Part shown: positions 17,518 to 25,007 of the stretch, one piece after another
Layout: the number at the start of each line of letters is the position of its first letter
Position numbering within the stretch: position 1 is the stretch's first letter
DNA from: Thermoplasmatales archaeon
GTDB lineage: Archaea > Thermoplasmatota > E2 > DHVEG-1
Direction: 5' to 3'
Assembly: GCA_020350365.1 (NCBI GenBank)
Contig: CP070712.1
Span: 237,758-274,821 of the forward strand
DNA: 37,064 nucleotides
Translations under genes and position numbers: made by a program
The notes under the pieces: generated by a model
Seen by the model: only the letters and a program-made list of their open reading frames with translations
Told to the model about the DNA's origin: nothing
Database searches by the model: none

Positions 17518-19746
17518 ATGTCCAAAAATAAAAGCTCAGATACAAAAAAGATTGATAAATTGCGAAAAATTTTGGATAATCATAATGATCCAGAGGTTAA
17601 AAAGGATAAATCTCTAAATTCAATACATAGAAGGTTATCAGCAAAAGAACCGTTAACACCTAGGAGAATAAATACTTTGCAAGATTCTTCACCTAAGACC
17701 TTGAAACCTAAATATATTATTTATAAAAGAGAACCTGAAATTGAACAACCTAAAAAAGAACCCATTAAAACAAAAAATCGAATTGATATAATCAAAGAAG
17801 AACAAATCAAAAAAGATGTTTCTAAAAAAAATGATCTGATTGAGATTAAAAAAATTGAAATCCCTGTACCAAAATTTTTAAAAATTGTTCCTAAAAAAAC
17901 AAAAGAACCACCACTTTTTACAGAATCTGAGAAGAAACCATCATTATCTATTGAAGAAAAATTTGAAGAAATTAAGAGTGTACCAACTGAAGAAAAATTT
18001 GAAGAAATTAAGAGTGAACCAGCTGAAGAAAAAATTGAAGAAATTAAGAGTGAATCAACTGAAGAAAAACCAAGTGATGAATTATTATTTTGCGGTGAAT
18101 GTGGAACAAAACTTAAAAAAGGAGAAAATTTTTGTGGCGAATGCGGAAAAAATATTTCAACAACTAAGGCAGTAAAATTAACTACAGAATCAACTGCAGA
18201 ATCAACTGAAGAGGATGTTGTTAGTACTGCTGAACAGCAGGATGTCGAAAGGACTGATGAATCAGAACTTGAGTTTTATAAGGTAATACCTGAGGATAAA
18301 ATAAAAGAATATAAGGATGTTCTTGATGAAATCGGAGAGTTATCTAAAGTTCAAGAATATGATAAAAAATTATCAGATATTACAGATAAAAAAACTCTTG
18401 AGCACAAAATAATAAAGACTAGAAAGTCAGAGGAAAAAGAAGAAGATGAATTAATTATCGAAAAAGTAAAACCTGGGCGAAGAGTTTCAAAAAAAGAAAT
18501 TACATCTAAAGATAAAATAAGGTTATTTCACCCTTTAGTTGTTGCTGAAATGTGGTTATTTACAATAATTCTTGGAGTACTCTTCATATTAGGTATATTT
18601 TTGATAAGAGATTGGCTTTTTGATAGTTTTGGAGTATACGGTGAGAAATTCATTCCAACAATTGATGGTGCATTTGATTTACATTTATGGTTTGGTTTTG
18701 CTTTGATGATTTTTGGATTACTTCATATAGTTATCCATATGCTTTCTAAGAAAAAAAAGGATATTTTAACTAAACAAACAGGTAGAGACTTTAAGGCATT
18801 TTTACATTCGGGTATATATCTTATTGGACTTGCTAGACGAGAGGATTATGGAACTTCAGAGAGATATAATGGACGACAGAGGATTGTTTATATAAGTCTA
18901 GTTTACATCCTTAGTTTGACTATTCTAACAGGTATTCTTTATTATTTTCATTTAATAACCCATGATATTTCAATGGTTCATGTTATTCCAGCAGGATTAA
19001 GCATCATGGTTCTTCTATTTCATTTTCTAATAACAATTAGAAAACATGATTTAATTGCATTAAAAAGTGCTTTTTTAACTGGAAAAATACCTATGTGGTA
19101 TGCAAGGAAGAATCATCCTATATGGTATGAAAATTTTAGGTCCAAAAGAGAAAAAATCACTGGAAAAATGCTTGATCCAACAATAAGTCAAACAGATAGG
19201 TCCTTAATTAAAGGAGGTAGTAATCTTGCTAATGCTGTTGCAAAATTCGCTCTTCTTCTTGATGATTCTCCAGACAAAAATATGATTGAAGCAATTACTG
19301 AAGAGCTTCGGAATAAACATAGTTCAGATGAAATGCAGAGGATAATTGAACTTGCTGATGAATTGGATAAGGAAATAGAGATAGAGGTAAAACAAGAAGA
19401 AAAGGACATAGGAGAATCCATAGAACCTGAAAAATCATCTGTAACAAAAGAAGAACCCGGACAATCTACAGAAGAGCAGAAAGAGGGTATTGAATCTAAT
19501 GCTGAAGAACTAAAAAAAGTGGAAAAAATCGAAGTATCACAATCAGAAGAAAAAATTGAGGGCCAATCTAATGAATCCACCCCTGGTGAAAAATCTGATG
19601 TGGAACCAAAAGCAATCGAAGAACCAATGAAAGAAGAAAAAACTGAAGATGTCAAAAAACCAAAGGTAAAAGAAGAAGTCGATGAAATTAAAAAGAAAGG
19701 GGAAAAAACAGAATTATCTGAAGACGAAGAAAAAAAAGAATCTTAA
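17518..19746 (+). CDS. Cytochrome b (FdnI/HydC-like) with long charged tails and zinc ribbon
   Basis: 742 aa. Residues 1-335 are Lys/Glu-rich and probably disordered, containing a 12-residue repeat (EEKFEEIKSxPx, three copies) and a zinc ribbon at ~191-210 (FCGECG...FCGECG). Residues ~335-540 hold four helices like the di-heme cytochrome b subunit of formate dehydrogenases, hydrogenases and thiosulfate reductases, with candidate heme histidines in DLHLWFG (~388), GLLHIVIHML (~402, 406), FLHSGIYLIG (~430) and MVHVIPAG/LLFHFLIT (~487, ~502). The rest is an acidic and Lys-rich tail. It follows the 25-heme gene by 45 nt. Role, by family and position: membrane electron transfer between a quinone-type carrier and the heme wire. 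The extended tails are unusual for this family and might bind cytosolic partners. Confidence 0.82.
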   Translation: MSKNKSSDTKKIDKLRKILDNHNDPEVKKDKSLNSIHRRLSAKEPLTPRRINTLQDSSPKTLKPKYIIYKREPEIEQPKKEPIKTKNRIDIIKEEQIKKDVSKKNDLIEIKKIEIPVPKFLKIVPKKTKEPPLFTESEKKPSLSIEEKFEEIKSVPTEEKFEEIKSEPAEEKIEEIKSESTEEKPSDELLFCGECGTKLKKGENFCGECGKNISTTKAVKLTTESTAESTEEDVVSTAEQQDVERTDESELEFYKVIPEDKIKEYKDVLDEIGELSKVQEYDKKLSDITDKKTLEHKIIKTRKSEEKEEDELIIEKVKPGRRVSKKEITSKDKIRLFHPLVVAEMWLFTIILGVLFILGIFLIRDWLFDSFGVYGEKFIPTIDGAFDLHLWFGFALMIFGLLHIVIHMLSKKKKDILTKQTGRDFKAFLHSGIYLIGLARREDYGTSERYNGRQRIVYISLVYILSLTILTGILYYFHLITHDISMVHVIPAGLSIMVLLFHFLITIRKHDLIALKSAFLTGKIPMWYARKNHPIWYENFRSKREKITGKMLDPTISQTDRSLIKGGSNLANAVAKFALLLDDSPDKNMIEAITEELRNKHSSDEMQRIIELADELDKEIEIEVKQEEKDIGESIEPEKSSVTKEEPGQSTEEQKEGIESNAEELKKVEKIEVSQSEEKIEGQSNESTPGEKSDVEPKAIEEPMKEEKTEDVKKPKVKEEVDEIKKKGEKTELSEDEEKKES
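17953..18069 (+). repeat. 36-bp in-frame tandem repeat inside the cytochrome b gene
   Basis: Three copies begin at 17953, 17989 and 18025, followed by a 9-nt fourth copy. Each encodes EEKxEEIKSxxx. They differ at a few positions, so the repeat is not brand new. It lies in the disordered N-terminal tail, where length change would be tolerated. Confidence 0.85.
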
Positions 19747-19853
19747 TGCGATATCAAGAAGTTAATATTGAATTTGTTATGATAGTGTTAGGTGTATTAG
19801 TTTTTTTCTGGAAAAACTGCTATCTTTTATATGTTTTTAATGGATATCCATGA
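19746..19853 (+). CDS. 35-aa membrane micro-protein coupled to cytochrome b
   Basis: An ATG at 19746 uses the last base of the cytochrome b stop (TAATG). The frame encodes 35 residues: MRYQEVNIEF, then a single hydrophobic helix (VMIVLGVLVFFW), then a short polar end YVFNGYP. The overlap implies translational coupling. Small single-helix subunits are common in respiratory complexes (CcoQ, CydX and similar), and this could be one. No sequence family is recognised; a chance ORF remains possible at this length. Confidence 0.45.
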   Translation: MRYQEVNIEFVMIVLGVLVFFWKNCYLLYVFNGYP

Positions 19854-19967
19854 GAAAACGTCAATATTTATGTAATAATTATTAATTGTTTGGAAAAATC
19901 CATATGTTTTCACCATTTATATAAGTATAATAATTAATTAATGATTATTATTGGTAGGATGAAATGT

Positions 19968-20405
19968 ATGATTAGAAAAAAAATTAAACTAATCATTATA
20001 ATTATTACAATAATTTCATTATCTGTTTTTTTATTTTTCTTTATTTTCTTACCAATGGCACTATTAGGTCCTCAACCACAACCTTTATTCTATATTTTCA
20101 ATAGCGATGATGATTCTAATCATATAGTTACAGTTGAGATTTTCAATTCTGATAACATATCTATTTATTATGAATCATTTGTTGTACAACCAGATAATAA
20201 TATCGTAATAGATAGAGGTTTTGATTGGTGTCCAAAGCATATGTTTTATTGGTTCTTCTGGGATGAAGGTTCTTATACTTTCTATGTCACATTGGATAAT
20301 ACCCATAATGAATCATATCATGCTGATCTTTATCCTGTTATGTCTGTATGGATAGATGTATATAGTTATAAAGCTCCTCTATATGTTGGTGCAGTTACCT
20401 TATAA
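19968..20405 (+). CDS. Small membrane-anchored or secreted protein, function unknown
   Basis: About 145 aa from ATG 19968. One N-terminal helix, then an outward beta-rich domain of ~105 residues rich in aromatics (WCPKHMFYWFFWDEGSYTFY). I prefer 19968 over the in-frame ATG at 19941 because GGTAGG (19953-19958) sits 9 nt upstream, and the TATA box TTTATATAAG (19917-19926) predicts transcription from about 19947. The layout, a short single domain with a strand pattern TVEIFNSDNISIYYE, suggests an Ig-like fold, but no family is recognised. Confidence 0.65.
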   Translation: MIRKKIKLIIIIITIISLSVFLFFFIFLPMALLGPQPQPLFYIFNSDDDSNHIVTVEIFNSDNISIYYESFVVQPDNNIVIDRGFDWCPKHMFYWFFWDEGSYTFYVTLDNTHNESYHADLYPVMSVWIDVYSYKAPLYVGAVTL

Positions 20406-20727
20406 AAATAAATTCAAGAAAATCTAGGATAAATATTTTGAATATTCTTGTTTTCATTCTATTTTCAATATCATCTTTTAACTTCATTCAGTTGATGAAT
20501 AGTTATGTGAATTTTAGATTCAAGCTTCTAAATTGTTTTTTAGAGCGTTTACAATTGCTGGAATGGTTGCTTTTGTTTGTCAGATGAAGTTTATCAACAA
20601 AAAGAAATTACCCTGGCGATTAAGGAGTCTAGTTTGGAAGCAAAAATGATTTTTAGGATAATCCTATTTATCCATACTTTCTCCCTCCCTTAGCTAGGCT
20701 CTTTTCAAATTATCCTTTTTAGAATAT
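20406..20727 (+). other. Intergenic region, no clear gene
   Basis: About 320 nt between the small membrane protein and the promoter of the LamG gene. A plus-strand frame ending at TGA ~20648 (RLRSLVWKQK at its end) is open for about 40 codons but has no convincing start or ribosome site. No tRNA-like fold, insertion-sequence ends or strong hairpin were found. Confidence 0.35.
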
Positions 20728-20743
20728 TGTAACATTTAAATAT
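20728..20743 (+). promoter_or_regulatory. Core promoter TGTAACATTTAAATAT of the LamG/PKD gene
   Basis: TATA (TTTAAATAT) with its upstream element. The identical 16 nt occurs in front of the M28 peptidase gene (28461-28476, minus) and in near-identical form before the 35504 gene, all 54-57 nt before the start codon. Confidence 0.7.
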
Positions 20744-20784
20744 ACCATAAAGTATATTATTTTAACAAGGGGGAGTAAAAAATA

Positions 20785-22509
20785 ATGCATAAACACAGTA
20801 TTTTTTTAAGTAAGACTATAGTTATAACTATCGTTTTATTGTTTATTGGAGCTAGTATTGTACCAATCATTAGCGGATATGACAAAAATTCAAGCATTCA
20901 ATTAAATAAAGAATATCCCACGAATCTTCCATTGAATGATGACTATATAAATGCTTATTGGAAGTTTGATGAATGCTCTGGAGACACTGTTGGAGATTCA
21001 TCAGGCCATAATTATGATGGAACAAGGTATGGGGCTACTTGGACAACTAGTGGATATTCTGGATGTGCTCTTGAATTTGATGGAGTGGATGATTATGTTG
21101 ATTTAACTGATCATGTTAATGGAATAGCTGTGAATAAAACAGATGATTATATCATTTCATTTTATTTTAAATCAACACAAACTATCAAGGGTATTATTTT
21201 AAGTTTAACAGGTTATAAGAATGTTCCAGAGTTCCGTATTGAATTACAACCAAATGGTTCTTTGTTATTTAAAATATGGACGGGTCTATGTGGAATGATT
21301 CTATACTCTGGAACAGATCATAATGATGGACAATGGCACGAAGTTGAAATCTTTTTTAATGGTTTATCTACAGATCCAAAAATGCAGATATATATAGATG
21401 GTTATTTAGAAGGAACCTTGGTGGATTGGTTATGTCCTATTGAATATACTGATTACATTGCGGCATCAATTGGTAGGAGAGCTTCAGATGATACAGGATG
21501 TTATGAGGGTGTAATCGATGAACTTAAATTTATTAAATATGAACAAGGGAATGAACAAAATCCCCCAACAATTAGTGGTCCAACAAGTGGAGAACCTGAA
21601 ATTGAGTATGATTTCACATTTACAACCAGTGATCCTGAGGAAGATGACATATTAAAACTTGAAATTGACTGGGATGATGGAACAATAGATGAAATTTTTG
21701 GACCCTTCTACCCTGGTGAAGTGGTCACTGCAAGCCATACATGGATAGCAGAAGATAGATTTGATATTATAGCTAGATCTGTAGACTCTTGGGATGAAAG
21801 CCCATGGTCAGACCCATATGTTGTAAGAATTGGAAATCAACCTCCAGACAATACGATTATTACTGGACAAAGATATGGAGATCCTCAGGAGCAACTAACA
21901 TACACATTTGTATCACATGACTATGAAGGAGAGGATATTAAATATTTTATAGATTGGGGTGATGGTACTACTACAGAGACAGATTATTATGCTTCTGGCA
22001 CTGAAATAACAGAGGATCACAGTTGGGATGCAAATGATGATTATTCAATGAAAGCTAAGGCAATTGACATAAAAAATAAAGAAGGAGATTGGACATATTA
22101 CCCAATCCGAATAGGGGATCAACCACCAAGCGATCCTAAAATATATGGGGCAGTCCAGGGTTTACCTGGAAATACCTATGATTATGCTTTTATATCTGTT
22201 GATCCTGAAGTTGATAACCTAACATATGAAATCGATTGGGGAGACGGTAATATAGAAACAAATATTGGACCAATTTTATCTGGTGAGATATTAACTCGAA
22301 GTCACTCATGGAATAATACTCGTAATTATATAATTAAATCACGCGCAAAAGATGAATATGATTATTATACAGATTGGTCAGAATTTGAAGTAATTATACC
22401 TCGAAACAAAGGAGTTACTTTTAATGCATTAGAATTGTTGTTTGCGCGATTTCCTATTACGGCTTCATTAATTAGGTATCTGTTTAAATTAGAAATTCAA
22501 GGGAGGTAA
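20785..22509 (+). CDS. Secreted LamG-domain protein with three PKD-like repeats
   Basis: 574 aa. Signal peptide ~10-32. A LamG/concanavalin-like jelly-roll domain covers ~55-255 (YWKFDECSGDTVGDSSGH, LEFDGVDDYVDL, IYIDGYLEG). Three PKD-like modules follow, each with [YF]xIDWGDG or DWDDG and ending in a S/DHSW or SHTW strand. The last ~30 residues carry the tail FARFPITASLIRYLF, of the type shared by several proteins of this window. LamG domains usually bind carbohydrate, and PKD modules act as spacers on the cell surface. The start is preceded by GGGGAG with 9-nt spacing. It forms an operon with the next gene, 4 nt downstream. There is no catalytic motif; probably structural or adhesive. Confidence 0.85.
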   Translation: MHKHSIFLSKTIVITIVLLFIGASIVPIISGYDKNSSIQLNKEYPTNLPLNDDYINAYWKFDECSGDTVGDSSGHNYDGTRYGATWTTSGYSGCALEFDGVDDYVDLTDHVNGIAVNKTDDYIISFYFKSTQTIKGIILSLTGYKNVPEFRIELQPNGSLLFKIWTGLCGMILYSGTDHNDGQWHEVEIFFNGLSTDPKMQIYIDGYLEGTLVDWLCPIEYTDYIAASIGRRASDDTGCYEGVIDELKFIKYEQGNEQNPPTISGPTSGEPEIEYDFTFTTSDPEEDDILKLEIDWDDGTIDEIFGPFYPGEVVTASHTWIAEDRFDIIARSVDSWDESPWSDPYVVRIGNQPPDNTIITGQRYGDPQEQLTYTFVSHDYEGEDIKYFIDWGDGTTTETDYYASGTEITEDHSWDANDDYSMKAKAIDIKNKEGDWTYYPIRIGDQPPSDPKIYGAVQGLPGNTYDYAFISVDPEVDNLTYEIDWGDGNIETNIGPILSGEILTRSHSWNNTRNYIIKSRAKDEYDYYTDWSEFEVIIPRNKGVTFNALELLFARFPITASLIRYLFKLEIQGR

Positions 22510-22513
22510 ATAA

Positions 22514-24442
22514 ATGAAAAAGAAAATTATTGGAATATTTGTTTGTACACTATTAATAATTACAACTGTAATCCCTGCAACAGGAAAAATTAAAACAGAA
22601 CCAAATTCACCATTATTTGCAATTGAAACTTATGTTGATGATATAACTCCATATAATGTTCCATCTTCACCATTAGTTATTTCAGCAACAGGACCAAGTG
22701 ATTTAGATGATGTAACCTTATATTACAGATGGAGTAGTGACAATGTTACTTGGACTGGTATGGAAGAGTATTCAGTTTTCGAAGACTTTGAAACAGGAAG
22801 TCAAAATACTAGTTTGTGGAATACCTATCAGAATGGAGCTGATGCTCGAATTCAGTTTGATTATCCAAATGCCCATGGTGGTAACCATGCCTGTTCTATG
22901 GATGATTACGATTCACAAAACTGGGATTATTCTCTTAACGTAATTTACACAAAATTTGATTTTTCAGGTGCAAATAATATAAATATTGATTTCTGGGAAC
23001 GTGAATGGGGTGATGAATTTCAAGATGAAGAAGAAAGTTGGTCAGGTTGGCAAAACTATGATGTTGTAGCATTTACAAATGATGGTTCAACATGGTATAG
23101 ACTATTTTCAGAGTCTCAATTAAGTGTACAGACATATACTAATTTTCAATATACTTTAAGTGATCACCCAGATTTCTCTTCACCTGTCACAAGCGATTTT
23201 TCTATAGCATTTCAACAATATGACAATGTTCAATTAGTTCAGGATGGTCGAGCCTGGGATGACATCTTAATTGAATATGTATTTGGTGCTCCAAGTGTAA
23301 ATTGGGCTGAATGGATCCATTCTAGCAATCCTGATACAACCTATCCCTGGGGTTGGTCTTTTAACTTCCCAGAGGGTACTGGATATTATGAATTTTATAG
23401 TCTTGGAAAAATAATTGGTCAGGAAATTGAAACCCCTCCATCAGTTGCTGATGCAAGATGTAGATATACTCATAGTCCCGAAGCCTATAACGAGAAACCT
23501 GCTAGTGGTAGTACCGATGTAATAATTCTTCCAGAATTGGAGATATCTATTAGTGATGGAGATGGTGATGATATGGACCTCATTTGGTATAGTAATAGTA
23601 GTGGGTCCTGGAAACCTTTTGAAACCAATTTTGAAGTTGGAAATGGGACATATAGTTTTAAAAATAGCAATTTTAGTGAGTTTGATACCACATATTATTG
23701 GTATGTTACTCTATCTGATAATATCTTTACCGTTGATAGTTCAATTTTCCATTTCACAACTGAAGAAAATCTTCCACCATACACACCAAATGATCCTGAT
23801 CCTGCAGATGGAGAAACAGATGTTTCTATCCAAGAAATATTAACTTGGTCTGGGGGAGATCCAAATCAAGGAGATAAGGTATATTATGACGTATATTTTG
23901 GTACTAGTAGTTCTCCTCCACTGGTATTAGAAAATACACAACAAACAGCTTATGATCCTGGTGATATGGAACTGGAAACTATTTATTATTGGAAGATAAT
24001 AGCTGAGGATACTCAAGGTGAAACAGTTGAAGGTCCTATTTGGAGTTTTACAACTGAAGCAGAATCAAATGCACCACCAACCGCACCAAATATTTATGGC
24101 TCACCGCAAGGACCGCCTGGAGTAGAATTATGTTGGTTATTTGTCTCAAGGGATTTTGATGGACACCAAATTAAATACGTTATCGATTGGGGAGATGGAA
24201 ACACTGAGGAAACAGATTATTATCCTGAAGGATTTGCAGTTGAGGCATGCCATATCTTTGAGGAACTCGGAGATTATGAAATTATAATTCATGCTGAGGA
24301 TGAAAAGGGACTTGCTGGTTTGGGGGATACATTTGAAATAAAAATTCAAAAACCCAGATCAGTAATTCATTCATTACTTCAAAGATTATTTGAACAATTC
24401 CCACTGCTGGAAAAATTACTATTGTTGATAAAGGTATTTTAA
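22514..24442 (+). CDS. Secreted multidomain protein (jelly-roll, Fn3-like, PKD)
   Basis: 642 aa. Signal peptide ~1-25. An Ig-like unit and a beta jelly-roll of MAM/CBM type (FEDFETGSQNTSLWNTYQNG) cover ~35-255. Two Ig/Fn3-like units follow, the second starting PPYTPNDPDPADGETDV, and a PKD unit with YVIDWGDGNTEETDYYPEG. The tail LLQRLFEQFPLLEKLLLL ends the protein and is the same tail type as in the upstream gene. Start: GGGAGG overlaps the upstream stop codon and lies 7 nt before the ATG, so translation is probably coupled. A terminator follows directly. Binding role unknown. Confidence 0.85.
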   Translation: MKKKIIGIFVCTLLIITTVIPATGKIKTEPNSPLFAIETYVDDITPYNVPSSPLVISATGPSDLDDVTLYYRWSSDNVTWTGMEEYSVFEDFETGSQNTSLWNTYQNGADARIQFDYPNAHGGNHACSMDDYDSQNWDYSLNVIYTKFDFSGANNINIDFWEREWGDEFQDEEESWSGWQNYDVVAFTNDGSTWYRLFSESQLSVQTYTNFQYTLSDHPDFSSPVTSDFSIAFQQYDNVQLVQDGRAWDDILIEYVFGAPSVNWAEWIHSSNPDTTYPWGWSFNFPEGTGYYEFYSLGKIIGQEIETPPSVADARCRYTHSPEAYNEKPASGSTDVIILPELEISISDGDGDDMDLIWYSNSSGSWKPFETNFEVGNGTYSFKNSNFSEFDTTYYWYVTLSDNIFTVDSSIFHFTTEENLPPYTPNDPDPADGETDVSIQEILTWSGGDPNQGDKVYYDVYFGTSSSPPLVLENTQQTAYDPGDMELETIYYWKIIAEDTQGETVEGPIWSFTTEAESNAPPTAPNIYGSPQGPPGVELCWLFVSRDFDGHQIKYVIDWGDGNTEETDYYPEGFAVEACHIFEELGDYEIIIHAEDEKGLAGLGDTFEIKIQKPRSVIHSLLQRLFEQFPLLEKLLLLIKVF

Positions 24443-24458
24443 AATCAATTCAACTATT

Positions 24459-24494
24459 AATTTAAGATCTCAATCTTAAATTTCTTTTTTTTTT
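24459..24494 (+). terminator. Hairpin terminator of the two-gene surface operon
   Basis: A perfect 10-bp stem, AATTTAAGAT with ATCTTAAATT, around a CTCA loop (24459-24482), running into a ten-T tract. It lies 17 nt after the stop codon. Confidence 0.8.
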
Positions 24495-24576
24495 AAATAA
24501 TTATAAAAAGATAAGAAATAAAGAAAAAGAAGAAGATATGATTTTGAATATATGCTAATTAAACTCGCCTAATTAT

Positions 24577-24798
24577 TTATTCTGATCCACGAACTTGATA
24601 TTGAGTTTGGTCTTGAGTTTGTGTAAATGTTTGAATTGAGTATCTAAATAATGATTGTACCATGATTTTTTCTTGTGCTTGATCACGACTTTGTGCCTGA
24701 TCTTTTATCTGGGATTGGTTTTGGGATGCAGCACTAACAATTGAAACGGTTGTGAGAAGTAAAATAAGGGCTATACAAAAAACCAAAATCTTCTTCAT
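24577..24798 (-). CDS. Small secreted Gln-rich protein
   Basis: 73 aa. A signal peptide (KKILVFCIALILLLTTVSIV, then SAA) precedes a mature part of ~48 residues dominated by Gln, with QNQSQ, DQAQSRDQAQ and TQTQDQTQYQ. No domain is recognised. Translation is well supported: GGGGGTGA lies 9 nt before the ATG. An upstream short ORF (24795-24866) ends in an ATGA overlap with this start, and the TATA-like TATTTATAAC at ~24887-24896 leaves a leader of about 65 nt. Low complexity means function cannot be guessed; an adhesive or matrix role is possible. Confidence 0.7.
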   Translation of the reverse strand: MKKILVFCIALILLLTTVSIVSAASQNQSQIKDQAQSRDQAQEKIMVQSLFRYSIQTFTQTQDQTQYQVRGSE

Positions 24799-24866
24799 TT
24801 TTCTTTTTCACCCCCTGAAGCTATTGAATTGCTTCCTTTTTTACACATTTTTACCATCCTCCCCAT
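24795..24866 (-). CDS. Possible leader ORF overlapping the Gln-rich gene start
   Basis: ATG at 24866, or at in-frame ATG 24857 or 24848, opens a frame of 17-23 codons, ending MCKKGSNSIASGGEKEK. Its TGA overlaps the ATG of the Gln-rich gene (ATGA). GGGGAGG lies 9 nt before the ATG at 24848, and that spacing matches other genes in this window. It may be a regulatory leader peptide; the sequence is short enough for coincidence. Confidence 0.35.
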   Translation of the reverse strand: MGRMVKMCKKGSNSIASGGEKEK

Positions 24867-25007
24867 TGTTGATTTTTATTAATGTTGTTATAAATACTTT
24901 TTGTGTAAAGTTACAAAAATGAAAATATGTTCCTATACTCTGATTTTAATCATTTATAAAATATTTGATAAGGTGTATATAAAATTAAAAAAAAAGAGAT
25001 TTTTTAT

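Noticed and set aside
19188-19655. Minus-strand Ser-rich ORF of 155 codons
   Set aside because: Mirror of the Glu/Lys-rich tail of the cytochrome b gene (GAA/AAA codons read backwards give Ser/Phe codons).
20550-20650. Short plus-strand frame ending RLRSLVWKQK, possible transposase remnant
   Set aside because: Only about 40 codons, no start with ribosome site and no recognisable transposase motif or terminal repeats.
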